Positions 8,141-16,823 of a stretch of 64,000 nucleotides of DNA are shown here, piece by piece. The stretch's first letter is position 1; the number at the start of each line of letters is the position of its first letter. This DNA is from Flavobacterium fluviale (GTDB lineage Bacteria; Bacteroidota; Bacteroidia; Flavobacteriales; Flavobacteriaceae), in contig NZ_CP030261.1 in NCBI RefSeq assembly GCF_003312915.1, positions 2,356,001-2,420,000 of the forward strand, given 5' to 3'. Under the pieces are notes generated by a model. The model was not told the origin of the DNA and searched no databases. It saw only the letters and a list, made by a program, of their open reading frames with translations. The position numbers were made by a program, and so were the translations under genes.

Positions 8141-8731
8141 TTAAGGAGTAAGAGCTTTTAAAACTAAATTGAAAGCTTCATTTTTTAAATCATCATTAAA
8201 AACAAATGGTTTTCCAGACATCGATTTTCCTTCTCGATGAAGTTCTAAAAGAGAATAGAGAGATCCGTAAGCAATGCTCCAAAACACTTCGAAAGTAACT
8301 GGTAGAAGCTCTTTTTTTTCAATTGCTGAAAGCATAAATTGAGACATAGTTTGTTTAAAATCACCTGTAATTTCTGCTAAAATTGCATCTCCATAAGTGG
8401 AGTGTTTCAGGAGTTCGAAACAAGTTGCTTCTAAAGTAAAATTGAGCATGAAGTCAATACGATTTTCCCATTGATTTCTCAATCCGTCTTTAAAAGACAT
8501 TTCTGGAGAAAATCCGTTAAGCATTTTATTGAAGAGATTACTGCCAATTTCAATTCCAATCTTCCGAATCAAATCTTCTTTATCTGAATAGTAAATATAA
8601 AGTGTTGCAACAGAAACGCCGCATTCTTTTGCCAAACGGTTCATTCCAAAGCCTTCGACGCCTTGCTTAACAATCATTTCGATTGCTTTCTGTTTTACAA
8701 TTTCTTCTTTATTGGTATCTCTAGTTCTCAT
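8141..8731 (-). CDS. TetR/AcrR-family transcriptional regulator
   Basis: A 196-residue TetR-family repressor. Residues 6-52 form the DNA-binding domain, with GFGMNRLAKECGVSVATLYI as the helix-turn-helix and YYSDKEDLIRKIG after it; the rest is the helical ligand-binding domain. It is the first gene of a probable operon with the Tet(X)-like monooxygenase (55 bp downstream). A long dyad at 8765-8800 directly upstream, next to the -7 element, suggests autoregulation and induction by the enzyme's substrate (inference). Confidence 0.9.
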   Translation of the reverse strand: MRTRDTNKEEIVKQKAIEMIVKQGVEGFGMNRLAKECGVSVATLYIYYSDKEDLIRKIGIEIGSNLFNKMLNGFSPEMSFKDGLRNQWENRIDFMLNFTLEATCFELLKHSTYGDAILAEITGDFKQTMSQFMLSAIEKKELLPVTFEVFWSIAYGSLYSLLELHREGKSMSGKPFVFNDDLKNEAFNLVLKALTP

Positions 8732-8752
8732 AATTCTAAATTAATTATGATA

Positions 8753-8760
8753 CAAAGATA
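8753..8760 (-). promoter_or_regulatory. tetR-type gene promoter -7 element
   Basis: TATCTTTG on the minus strand (perfect TAnnTTTG), 21 bp upstream of the regulator ATG. The dyad at 8765-8800 covers the stretch where the -33 region would lie. Confidence 0.65.
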
Positions 8761-8764
8761 TAAA

Positions 8765-8800
8765 AAAATAATAAATGAACGATCGCTTATTTATTATTTT
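8765..8800. promoter_or_regulatory. TetR operator candidate, 36-bp dyad
   Basis: Two 15-bp arms flank a central CGATCG (8780-8785); 13 of 15 positions pair, giving an extended A+T-rich near-palindrome. It sits 4 bp upstream of the regulator's -7 element, as expected for a repressor blocking polymerase. Confidence 0.7.
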
Positions 8801-8802
8801 TA

Positions 8803-8840
8803 TGGGTGCAGAGGTTCAAAGATGCAGAGGGACTGAGGTT
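8803..8840. repeat. Degenerate CAAAG/GCAGAGG repeat
   Basis: gtgcagaggttcaaagatgc followed by agagggactgagg, one of several intergenic stretches in the window built from the words gcagagg, caaag and their complements (also 16762-16796, 25756-25790, 41067-41095 and 41200-41232). Confidence 0.45.
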
Positions 8841-8892
8841 TATTGATGGTTGATAGTTGAAGTTTTATTTTTTATAATATTGAGATCATAAA

Positions 8893-8938
8893 AAAAAGTC
8901 AGCTGAAACGATTAAATATTGTTTCAGCTGACTTTTTT
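8893..8938. terminator. Terminator of the L,D-transpeptidase gene
   Basis: A 17-bp stem, AAAAAGTCAGCTGAAAC (8893-8909) pairing with its complement at 8921-8937, loop of 11 nt, A run on the left and T run on the right, so it can act in both directions. It follows the minus-strand gene ending at 8954. Confidence 0.88.
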
Positions 8939-8953
8939 ATACTTATAAATATA

Positions 8954-9841
8954 TTATATAGTCTTAGTTGGCTCGGCTTCTCTTAGATTTTGATTTTCTA
9001 GAATTTCCTTTAGAAAAGGTTTAACCTGAGTTTCAATATCCGATTCAGATATTTTTAAAGCTTCGGGATCAGAGGCTAATTTTAGCCAAGGTTTTGGTCC
9101 GTCAAAATCATAGCTTCCAAAAACTACAACTGGAGTACCTTTTACTTTTACATTTTCTTTGTCTTTTAAAATCCACTCGTCGGCAAATTTGTAAAGATAT
9201 TTAGCATCTTTCTCTAATAATCTTAGACAAGAATGCGAAGCTGGATAGCCAGGCAGTTCATATTGGTGAAAACCAACTCCAAGTTTATTTTCGATATTAA
9301 AATTCCATTTTAAATCCCATTCGTCATTAAATGTACTGGTAGTTTGTTCTGCTTTCCAATTGGTAAAAAATAATCCAGTTGGTGTCGGGTCTTTTTTTCT
9401 TCCCATATTGGTTGGGCCTGTATAAACTAATTCGCCATTTTCGTAAGCAGCAAAAGTTTGCGTCGGATATGAAAATAGAATTATTTTTGAAACTTCCTGT
9501 AAGGCGGAAACATGCAATGGAAATGGAAGGTAGTATACCAAATCACCAGTAAAATCTCCTGGAATTACAACAGAATCCAATTTTTTAAAGTTAGCTTTAT
9601 CGGTTCTGTTTAAGGCATAAACAATATCCATTTTGCTGCTGTCGGCTTCGTTAATTTTCAGCCAGTCTTTAGTGTTTTCAACTTTATATGTAATAGCAGA
9701 TTTGGGTTCTTTATACTCAATTGCTTTTTTAGTGGTTTTATTATTCTCAGTTAAATTGATTGTATCGCTTTTTTTGCAAGAAACTGCTAAAGTCAAAATC
9801 AAAATAAGTAACGCGTTTGCTGTGTAATATAACTTTTTCAT
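8954..9841 (-). CDS. L,D-transpeptidase (YkuD family) lipoprotein
   Basis: A 295-residue predicted lipoprotein: hydrophobic signal followed by lipobox LAVSC (Cys about residue 22). The catalytic YkuD domain covers about residues 115-225, with TGLFFTNWK, GVGFHQYELPGYPASHSCLRL and the nucleophilic Cys in SHSC; the usual SHGC reads SHSC here. Such enzymes make 3-3 cross-links in peptidoglycan or attach proteins to it, using tetrapeptide stems in the periplasm. It has its own terminator and appears monocistronic. Confidence 0.88.
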   Translation of the reverse strand: MKKLYYTANALLILILTLAVSCKKSDTINLTENNKTTKKAIEYKEPKSAITYKVENTKDWLKINEADSSKMDIVYALNRTDKANFKKLDSVVIPGDFTGDLVYYLPFPLHVSALQEVSKIILFSYPTQTFAAYENGELVYTGPTNMGRKKDPTPTGLFFTNWKAEQTTSTFNDEWDLKWNFNIENKLGVGFHQYELPGYPASHSCLRLLEKDAKYLYKFADEWILKDKENVKVKGTPVVVFGSYDFDGPKPWLKLASDPEALKISESDIETQVKPFLKEILENQNLREAEPTKTI

Positions 9842-9977
9842 AGGTTGTATTTTTATGAATGTAAAGTTATAAATGTGATAGCTGAAAAGGGTTACATAAT
9901 TTTTTGAATTGTTTGTTTGATTTACATTTGAATAAATTTTACTTTCTTTTTGAGCGTGCTTTATTAATTTTTTAAAA

Positions 9978-10928
9978 TTAGGGCGTTATTTCATCTATAA
10001 GAAAATCGGAAACATCCTTAGTCCACTCGACTTTGTTTTTTATTAAATAATTTTCATGACCTGTTTTTGGATAAATAGCTAGTTTTTTTACTCCTTGAAG
10101 GTTTTTATAAATTTCATTTATCTCTTTTTTGCTTACGCTTTTATCATTTTCGCCGTAAAGCAGTAATGTTGGGCATGATATATTTTTGGCATATTCAGTT
10201 GGATTGTGGCTAAATCCCCAAAAGCCATTTTGAATTCCGCCCCAAAAAAGTAGAATTCCTGCCATCGGGAAAGTTGGAGCGTTCATTTTTTTAAATCTTG
10301 CGCAAACAGTCTGATACATTGAACCAAATGGACACTCAATAATAATTGCGTTTGGTTTGATTTTATATTCATTAATACATTTCATTATAGAAACAGCTCC
10401 CATTGAAGTTCCAAATAGAATTACATTATTCTCGCCAGATTGTTTTACACAATCGAAGATAGTTTTCACTTGTTCTGCTTCTTTGTAGCCAATTGTGGTC
10501 TGATTTCCTTCTGAGTTCCCACTTCCCATAAAATCGACAAGCATAGTACTAAAACCTAATTTTATAAATTCATTAGATCTATCAATCATTGAGGATTTTT
10601 CTGATCCATATCCATGAAAGAGAATAACTGTTCCTTTAGATTTTTGATTTTTAATCAGCCAACATTCGATCCTTTTATTACTTTTTATTTGTAAAGTGTG
10701 GAATTTTTGGCTGGGAAATCTTTTGTTTTTTGGTTTCGGATTATTCACTCCAAAAAATAATGTTTTTGCTTTTTCTAGCGTGGTTAGTTTATTTGGAGTT
10801 TTTGTCTTTTCAGAAGTACTAGCACTAAAATGAGTAAACTTATACGCATGAAAAAATGCTATAATATTAATGACAAGAAAAGATATAATGAATATTTTAA
10901 TATATTTCTGCTTAATAGATAATGTCAT
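9978..10928 (-). CDS. Alpha/beta hydrolase, membrane-anchored
   Basis: A 316-residue serine hydrolase. An N-terminal hydrophobic segment (residues 10-26) suggests an inner-membrane anchor. The fold motifs follow: VILFHGYGSEKS (oxyanion loop), GTSMGAVS with the nucleophilic Ser, LLLYGENDKSVSK with the acidic residue, and KTGHENYL with the catalytic His. Substrate not predictable; related to the prolyl-peptidase-like BAAT/YqkD-type hydrolases. Stands alone between the L,D-transpeptidase and nudK-like genes. Confidence 0.85.
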   Translation of the reverse strand: MTLSIKQKYIKIFIISFLVINIIAFFHAYKFTHFSASTSEKTKTPNKLTTLEKAKTLFFGVNNPKPKNKRFPSQKFHTLQIKSNKRIECWLIKNQKSKGTVILFHGYGSEKSSMIDRSNEFIKLGFSTMLVDFMGSGNSEGNQTTIGYKEAEQVKTIFDCVKQSGENNVILFGTSMGAVSIMKCINEYKIKPNAIIIECPFGSMYQTVCARFKKMNAPTFPMAGILLFWGGIQNGFWGFSHNPTEYAKNISCPTLLLYGENDKSVSKKEINEIYKNLQGVKKLAIYPKTGHENYLIKNKVEWTKDVSDFLIDEITP

Positions 10929-10989
10929 TTGTTGCTTGCGGGATTAAATTTACTATTAACTAATTTTTGAATTAAAATACTCAAAAAAA

Positions 10990-11574
10990 TTAAACTAAAC
11001 CTTTTATTTTAGCATGTTGTAAAAGCAAAATAGTCTTAGCATCTGTAATTTCTCCAGATTCAATCATTTTGTAAGCTTCATCAAAAGTATATTCTAAAAC
11101 TTCAATATTTTCCTGTTCGGCATCTAATCCTCCTCCAGAACTTACTTTCATGCTTTCGTCATATTCTCCAACGAAAAGATATAAAATCTCAGTTACAGAT
11201 CCTGGAGACATATAAGTTTCGATCACTTTTTGGATTTTTTTTAAGCGATATCCTGTTTCTTCTTCTGTTTCACGAATTATAGCTTGTTCAGCATTATCTT
11301 TATCCAAAAGTCCTGCGCAAACTTCGATCATCATTCCGGTTTTGTTTCCGTTAAGATAAGTTGGTAAACGAAATTGTCTGGTTAGTATAACTGTTTTTTT
11401 AGCAGAATTATATAATAAGATACCAGCGCCATTGCCGCGGTCATATACTTCTCGTATGTGCGATTCTACTTTTTCATTTTCTTTTTTATAGTTAAAAGTA
11501 ACTTTATTTAATACATACCAGTTATCTGATAATAACTTGGTTTCGGTAATCTCAATTTCTGGATTTTTTCTCAT
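10990..11574 (-). CDS. nudK: NUDIX hydrolase, GDP-mannose pyrophosphatase NudK-like
   Basis: A 194-residue NUDIX hydrolase; the box reads GLLDKDNAEQAIIRETEEET ending in GY, with the metal-binding REXXEEXG. Length, the N-terminal SDNWYVLNKVTFNYKK and YMSPGSVTEILYLFVGEY match NudK, which hydrolyses GDP-mannose to GMP and mannose-1-phosphate; ADP-ribose pyrophosphatase is the alternative. I chose the ATG at 11574: the in-frame TTG at 11589 abuts the purA terminator hairpin. Lies downstream of purA but behind that terminator. Confidence 0.87.
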   Translation of the reverse strand: MRKNPEIEITETKLLSDNWYVLNKVTFNYKKENEKVESHIREVYDRGNGAGILLYNSAKKTVILTRQFRLPTYLNGNKTGMMIEVCAGLLDKDNAEQAIIRETEEETGYRLKKIQKVIETYMSPGSVTEILYLFVGEYDESMKVSSGGGLDAEQENIEVLEYTFDEAYKMIESGEITDAKTILLLQHAKIKGLV

Positions 11575-11592
11575 GTCAGTAATATTCAAAAA

Positions 11593-11617
11593 AAACGCTC
11601 TGATTATCAGAGCGTTT
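11593..11617 (-). terminator. purA terminator
   Basis: Perfect 12-bp arms AAACGCTCTGAT / ATCAGAGCGTTT around one central base, 8 bp after the purA stop; on the minus strand it is followed by a T run. It separates purA from the nudK-like gene. Confidence 0.88.
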
Positions 11618-11624
11618 AAATGTA

Positions 11625-12896
11625 TTATTTTGTTATTGTTTGTTTTCTATCTGGTCCAACCGATACAATTTTGATTGGTACTTCAATTTCTTTTTCAATA
11701 AACTCAATATATTCTTTTAGCTCAACAGGCAATTGATCGTAAGTTGTAAGTCCTGTTAAATCTTGTTTCCATCCTTTAAACTCTTTGTAAACCGGAGTAA
11801 CGTTTTCTGGTTCAATGTTATAAGGAAAATGCGAGATGTTTTGTCCTTTGTAGTTGTATTCAGTACAAACTTTTAAAGTTTCAAAACCAGAAAGAACATC
11901 ACCCTTCATCATCATTAACTGAGTAACTCCATTTACTTGTACAGCATATTTTAAAGCAACAAGATCTAACCATCCGCAACGTCTTTGTCTTCCTGTTACA
12001 GATCCAAATTCGTTACCAACTCTTGCCATTGTAGCACCAACTTCGTCAAAAAGTTCAGTTGGGAAAGGTCCGCTTCCTACACGTGTAACGTAAGCTTTGA
12101 AAATTCCGTAAACCTCTTTGATTTTGTTAGGAGCAATTCCTAAACCTGTACAAGCTCCAGCTGCAGTAGTGTTTGATGAAGTTACGAAAGGATAAGTTCC
12201 GAAATCAACATCTAATAAAGATCCCTGGGCACCTTCACAAAGAATAGATTTACCTGCTTTTTGAGCTTGGTGCATGTATTCTTCACTGTCAATAAAGTCT
12301 AACTTTTTAAGTTCTTCAATAGCTTCGAAGAATTCTTTTTCAAGTTCAGCTAAATTATATTGAATATTAACATCGTAAAAAGCAATCATAGCTTCATGTT
12401 TGTCTGCTAATGCTCTGTAACGATCTTTGAAGTCTTCTAATTCGATATCTCCAACACGTAGACCATTTCTACCAGTTTTGTCCATGTAAGTTGGTCCAAT
12501 ACCTTTAAGTGTAGAACCAATTTTTGCCTTTCCTTTTGATGCTTCAGAAGCAGCGTCAAGCAAACGGTGTGTTGGTAAAATTAAATGCGCTTTTCTAGAA
12601 ATGATCAATTTACTTTTGATGTCAAGGTTGAATTTCTCTAAACCTTCAATTTCTTTTTGAAAAACTACTGGATCAATTACAACACCATTTCCGATGATAT
12701 TTACTGAATTTTTATGAAAAATTCCAGAAGGAATTGTTCTAAGTACGTGTTTAATTCCGTCAAATTCTAATGTATGTCCTGCATTTGGTCCTCCTTGGAA
12801 ACGTGCAATAATATCGTAATTTGAGGTAAGTACGTCAACAATTTTTCCTTTACCTTCATCTCCCCATTGTAATCCTAGTAATAAATCTACGGTCAT
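11625..12896 (-). CDS. purA: Adenylosuccinate synthetase
   Basis: A 423-residue PurA, joining IMP and aspartate with GTP to adenylosuccinate, the first step from IMP to AMP. Signatures: GLQWGDEGKGKIVD at the N terminus (GTP loop and catalytic Asp), GGPNAGHT (catalytic His), GIGPTYMDKTGR, SVTGRQRRCGWLD and TEYNYKG. Length is normal. With guaB in the same window both branches from IMP are represented, though they are separate transcription units. Confidence 0.98.
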   Translation of the reverse strand: MTVDLLLGLQWGDEGKGKIVDVLTSNYDIIARFQGGPNAGHTLEFDGIKHVLRTIPSGIFHKNSVNIIGNGVVIDPVVFQKEIEGLEKFNLDIKSKLIISRKAHLILPTHRLLDAASEASKGKAKIGSTLKGIGPTYMDKTGRNGLRVGDIELEDFKDRYRALADKHEAMIAFYDVNIQYNLAELEKEFFEAIEELKKLDFIDSEEYMHQAQKAGKSILCEGAQGSLLDVDFGTYPFVTSSNTTAAGACTGLGIAPNKIKEVYGIFKAYVTRVGSGPFPTELFDEVGATMARVGNEFGSVTGRQRRCGWLDLVALKYAVQVNGVTQLMMMKGDVLSGFETLKVCTEYNYKGQNISHFPYNIEPENVTPVYKEFKGWKQDLTGLTTYDQLPVELKEYIEFIEKEIEVPIKIVSVGPDRKQTITK

Positions 12897-12995
12897 TCTG
12901 TTTTAATTTGCGTTGAGGCAATCTAAGTTGCCCTACTGATTATGTAGTTAATTTTTTCTTTTTTTTATTTTTTTTGAAAAGTCTAATTTTACAGA

Positions 12996-13460
12996 CTATG
13001 AATTTGAGCTTTGCTTTTTGTTTCCGTAGAAATAAAGTGAGTGATTCGTGATTTCAATATCAAATATTTCTTCGATTGTTTTTTTGATGGTTTGAATTCT
13101 TGGATCACAAAATTCAATTACCTCTCCAGAATCAGTCATGATAATGTGATCGTGCTGTTTGTCGAAATATGATTTTTCGTAGTAAGCTTGATTTTGTCCA
13201 AATTGATGTTTTCTAACCAAAGCGCAGTCTAACAATAACTCAATCGTGTTGTACAAAGTAGCTCTACTCACACGATAGTTTTTGTTTTTCATTTTGATAT
13301 ACAAATTTTCGATGTCAAAATGTTCCTCGCTGTCGTAAATTTCCTGAAGTATAGCATAACGCTCAGGAGTTTTGCGATGCCCTTTTTGTTCAAGATACAT
13401 TGTAAAAACGTTTTTTACAATTTCTTGATTTCTAGTGTTGTCAGTTGAAATGAGTGTCAT
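12996..13460 (-). CDS. fur: Fur-family transcriptional regulator
   Basis: A 154-residue Fur/PerR-type metal-responsive regulator. The winged helix covers about residues 20-85 ([30 protein letters not shown]), followed by the metal/dimerisation part [17 protein letters not shown]. The CxxC pair that forms the structural zinc site in E. coli Fur reads MTDSG here, so that site is absent. Start: ATG at 13460; a TTG at 13493 is part of the promoter -33 element. Specific metal cannot be assigned; Fur and PerR both possible. Confidence 0.87.
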   Translation of the reverse strand: MTLISTDNTRNQEIVKNVFTMYLEQKGHRKTPERYAILQEIYDSEEHFDIENLYIKMKNKNYRVSRATLYNTIELLLDCALVRKHQFGQNQAYYEKSYFDKQHDHIIMTDSGEVIEFCDPRIQTIKKTIEEIFDIEITNHSLYFYGNKKQSSNS

Positions 13461-13466
13461 ATCCGG

Positions 13467-13493
13467 CAAAGATAAATTTTTATTTTTAATCAA
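13467..13493 (-). promoter_or_regulatory. fur promoter (TTG-N16-TATCTTTG)
   Basis: On the minus strand TTG (13491-13493) is followed after 16 bp by TATCTTTG (13467-13474). The -7 box ends only 6 bp before the ATG at 13460, so the transcript should have almost no leader. Confidence 0.65.
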
Positions 13494-13548
13494 TAAAAGT
13501 TTCGGGTTTAAAGTTTAGTTATAAAACCCTTATAGATAGGTTAAAAAG

Positions 13549-15771
13549 TTAGGTTCTGTATTCTCTGGTAACTTTATCAACTCCGTCAATTTTCTTAATT
13601 GCATTAATCATTTTCTTCAAAATGGTATTATTTTTTACAATTACCGCAATCTGACCGTGAAAAATTCCTGCATCTGTACTCAGTGAAATACTTTGGATAT
13701 TCACACTCATATTGTTCGAAATTACCCTTGTCAATTGGTTGGTAAGTCCTAAAACATCCATTCCGGTAATATTGATAATCGCTTTGAATTCCTCTTGCGA
13801 AGAGTCAATCCATTTGGCGCTCATGATTCGGTAAGCGTAATTAGACTGCATTCCAATTGCATTTGGGCAATCTTTTTTATGTACTTTAATTCCTTCGTTA
13901 ATAGTCACAAAACCAAAAACATCGTCACCTGGAATAGGGTTGCAGCATTGCGAAAGTTTGTAATCGAGTTTGTCGTGTTCAGTTCCGAAAACCAGCATGT
14001 CGTAATTACTGCTGATAACTGGTTTATGAATATCCTCAGCTGCAGTTGTATCTTTATTTCTTTTGATTTTATTTTTAAAGAAATTGATAAACGAATTGCT
14101 TTTCTGAGCGGCATAATCTTTTAACTGCTGATTTTCAATCGCGCCGATTCCGACTCTGTAAAATAAATCTAAACTTGTTTTTAGTTTGAAGAAGTTAACT
14201 AACTCGTTTGTAACCTGTTCATTAAAAGTAATTTTTAAATGTTTTAGTTTTCTAACAAGCAATTCTTTTCCTTCTTCTGCGATCTTTTTAGTGTTCTCGT
14301 TTAGAACGTTTTTGATCTTATTTTTTGCTCTAGAAGTCGTTACGTATTCCAGCCAGTTTACTGTTGGTTTCTGATTTGGAGAAGTAATTACTTCAACCTG
14401 ATCCCCACTTTTAAGTTCGTAGTTTAAAGGAACTAATCTTCCGTTTACGCGCGTTCCTCGAGTTTTAATTCCAATTTCAGAGTGAATACTGAAAGCAAAA
14501 TCCAATGAAGTCGCTCCTTTAGGCAGTGATTTGATTTCTCCTTTTGGCGTAAAAATGAAAATTTCTTTTGAATATAAATTCATTTTGAAATCTTCTACAA
14601 AATCTACGGCATTGGTTTCAGGATTTTCTAATGCTTCTCTCAACAGATTCAGCCAAACATCTAAACCACTTTCTTCTGTTGCTCCATTTTTATATTTATA
14701 ATGAGCAGCATATCCTTTTTCAGCAATTTCGTCCATACGTTCGCTTCGAACCTGAACTTCGACCCAGCGTCCTTTCGGGCCCATTACTGTAATGTGAAGT
14801 GCTTCGTAACCAGTAGATTTTGGAGACGAAATCCAATCACGCAAACGGCTCGGACTCGGTCTGTAATGATCCGTTACGATTGAATATATTTTCCATGCCA
14901 CAAATTTTTCATCGTGTGCATCAGATTTATAAACGATTCTAAGTGCAAATTTGTCGTAAACTTCATCAAAACTAACATTTTGCGCACGCATTTTTCTACG
15001 GATAGAATAAATGGATTTTGGTCGGCCTTTGATGATATAATCAATGCCTTCATTGTCTAGCGATTTCTTTAAAACATCAGAAATATCTTTGATGTAAGCA
15101 TCTTGTTCTTCCTTGGTTTCACGAATTTTACTGACAATATCATTGTAAACAGCTGGTTCGGTATATTTTAAACCTAAATCTTCAAGTTTGGTTTTAATAT
15201 TATAAAGTCCCAAACGGTGGGCTAAAGGAGCATAAATATATAAAGTTTCAGATGCGATTTTGGTCTGTTTATATTCCGCCATCGAATCCATTGTCTGCAT
15301 ATTATGAAGACGATCGGCCAATTTGATCAGAATAACGCGGACATCATCATTCAATGTCAGAATCATTTTTCTGAAATTTTCAGCCTGCATTGAAGCATTC
15401 AAATCTTTTTGAACTAGCGAAATCTTAGTAAGGCCTTCAACCAATTGCGCTACTTTCGGATTAAATAATCGCTCAATATCTTCAACCGTAATTGGAGTAT
15501 CTTCTACAACATCATGAAGTAAAGCCGCGGCAATAGAAGTCGCTCCCAGACCAATTTCTGAGGCAACAATTTTTGCAACTGCAATAGGATGAAAGATATA
15601 CGCTTCTCCCGATTTGCGTCTCTGCTCTTTGTGGGCATCAACAGCAACATCAAAAGCTTTTCGAATTAATTTTTTATCAGCTGGGCTTAAAGTTTGGTAA
15701 CTTATTCGAAGTAATTCCTTGTATTCCTGCGCAATAGCTTTATTTTCTTTTTCAATATCTATTTCTGTCAT
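13549..15771 (-). CDS. spoT: Bifunctional (p)ppGpp synthetase/hydrolase (RelA/SpoT)
   Basis: A 740-residue Rel-type enzyme making and degrading (p)ppGpp in the stringent response. In order: HD hydrolase domain (about residues 45-190, FHPIAVAKIVA and LLHDVVEDTP intact), synthetase domain (GRPKSIYSIRRKM, STGYEALHITV), TGS domain (IFIFTPKGEIKSLPKGATSL), and a C-terminal ACT domain. Both catalytic domains look intact. The ATG at 15771 is preferred to the TTG at 15786. It lies 55 bp after fur on the same strand (upstream of it in transcription), so fur may also receive read-through in the other direction only from its own promoter. Confidence 0.95.
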   Translation of the reverse strand: MTEIDIEKENKAIAQEYKELLRISYQTLSPADKKLIRKAFDVAVDAHKEQRRKSGEAYIFHPIAVAKIVASEIGLGATSIAAALLHDVVEDTPITVEDIERLFNPKVAQLVEGLTKISLVQKDLNASMQAENFRKMILTLNDDVRVILIKLADRLHNMQTMDSMAEYKQTKIASETLYIYAPLAHRLGLYNIKTKLEDLGLKYTEPAVYNDIVSKIRETKEEQDAYIKDISDVLKKSLDNEGIDYIIKGRPKSIYSIRRKMRAQNVSFDEVYDKFALRIVYKSDAHDEKFVAWKIYSIVTDHYRPSPSRLRDWISSPKSTGYEALHITVMGPKGRWVEVQVRSERMDEIAEKGYAAHYKYKNGATEESGLDVWLNLLREALENPETNAVDFVEDFKMNLYSKEIFIFTPKGEIKSLPKGATSLDFAFSIHSEIGIKTRGTRVNGRLVPLNYELKSGDQVEVITSPNQKPTVNWLEYVTTSRAKNKIKNVLNENTKKIAEEGKELLVRKLKHLKITFNEQVTNELVNFFKLKTSLDLFYRVGIGAIENQQLKDYAAQKSNSFINFFKNKIKRNKDTTAAEDIHKPVISSNYDMLVFGTEHDKLDYKLSQCCNPIPGDDVFGFVTINEGIKVHKKDCPNAIGMQSNYAYRIMSAKWIDSSQEEFKAIINITGMDVLGLTNQLTRVISNNMSVNIQSISLSTDAGIFHGQIAVIVKNNTILKKMINAIKKIDGVDKVTREYRT

Positions 15772-15831
15772 AACGGCATAGTTCAAGTACTAAAAATAAG
15801 AATTAGTTTCTATATACACAAGGTTTTGCGG

Positions 15832-15875
15832 TTGTAGATTTTAGTCCCGAAGTTTCGGGAAAGATTGTAGATTTT
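15832..15875. repeat. Small hairpin flanked by direct repeats
   Basis: TCCCGAA/TTCGGGA hairpin (15845-15860, 2-nt centre) flanked by identical 11-bp direct repeats TTGTAGATTTT (15832-15842 and 15865-15875). Adjacent DNA to 15967 holds repeats of caaattcc and a threefold aaaatca tract. Confidence 0.5.
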
Positions 15876-15964
15876 TGAAGGGTAAAATTCCCAAATTTTT
15901 TAACTCCCAAATTCCAAAAAGGAGCGAAGCAGCTTTTAGAAAATCAAAAATCAAAAATCAAAAA

Positions 15965-16753
15965 TCAGAACCCTCTCTGTCTTTTTGCTTCAAAAATTAA
16001 AATCGCGGCAGCAACAGAAACATTCATACTGTCAATTTCGCCCTGCATCGGGATAATAATATTTTGAGTAGCAGCTTCACGCCATTCCTGCGTTAGACCA
16101 GTTGCTTCTGTACCCACAACCAAAGCGGTTGGAGCAGTAAAATCTTGAGTATGATAAGAAGTTGAATTTTGAAGAGTTGCGCTATAGAAATTAATCTTTT
16201 TTTCTTTTAAAAAAGCAATAATTTCAGAAGTGGTTCCGCTTGCAATTTGATTGGTAAAAAGACAGCCCACACTTGAACGCACAATATTCGGATTGTATAA
16301 ATCACTTTTTGGATTGGCAATTAAAACAGCATCTAAATTGGCTGCGTCTGCAGTACGTAAAACGGCACCAATATTTCCTGGTTTTTCAAGTGATTCAACA
16401 ACAAGAATTAATGGATTCTCAGATAATTTTAAATCGGATAATTGCAGCGATTTGGTTTTTGCTACAGCTAAAATTCCTTCGGTAGTATCGCGATAAGCCA
16501 GTTTTTGATAAACTTCTTTGTTGATTTCTATAATTTGAAACGGATTATTGATCAGTTTGTCGATTTCAGTTTCAGAAACTAATTCTGGTAAAAATAAAAC
16601 CGTTTCAATTTCGTAACCGCCTTTTATTGCTAATGAAATTTCTCTTAAACCTTCAATTAAAAATGTTCCAGTTTGTTTTCTAGCTTTGGATTTTTCTTGA
16701 AGTAAAACCAAAGATTTTATAAACGGATTTTGAATTGAAGTGATTTGTTTCAT
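15965..16753 (-). CDS. SpoU/TrmH-family RNA 2'-O-methyltransferase
   Basis: A 262-residue SPOUT methyltransferase that would transfer methyl from S-adenosylmethionine to ribose 2'-OH in rRNA or tRNA. An N-terminal substrate-binding domain (residues 1-95) precedes the three SpoU motifs: EKPGNIGAVLRTADAA, LVVGTEATGLTQEW and IIPMQGEIDSMNVSVAAAI, the last forming the trefoil knot. It could be rlmB-like or TrmH-like; the exact target cannot be told. Monocistronic, upstream of a repeat-rich gap. Confidence 0.92.
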   Translation of the reverse strand: MKQITSIQNPFIKSLVLLQEKSKARKQTGTFLIEGLREISLAIKGGYEIETVLFLPELVSETEIDKLINNPFQIIEINKEVYQKLAYRDTTEGILAVAKTKSLQLSDLKLSENPLILVVESLEKPGNIGAVLRTADAANLDAVLIANPKSDLYNPNIVRSSVGCLFTNQIASGTTSEIIAFLKEKKINFYSATLQNSTSYHTQDFTAPTALVVGTEATGLTQEWREAATQNIIIPMQGEIDSMNVSVAAAILIFEAKRQRGF

Positions 16754-16761
16754 TTTTTTAA

Positions 16762-16796
16762 AGGCTCAAAGTTGCAGAGGGGCAAAGGTACAGAGT
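16762..16796. repeat. Degenerate CAAAG/GCAGAGG repeat
   Basis: ggctcaaagttgcagagg followed by ggcaaaggtacagag, the same word family as at 8803-8840. Confidence 0.45.
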
Positions 16797-16823
16797 TTTT
16801 TTCTTCCTGCAAGAATTTAAAAT

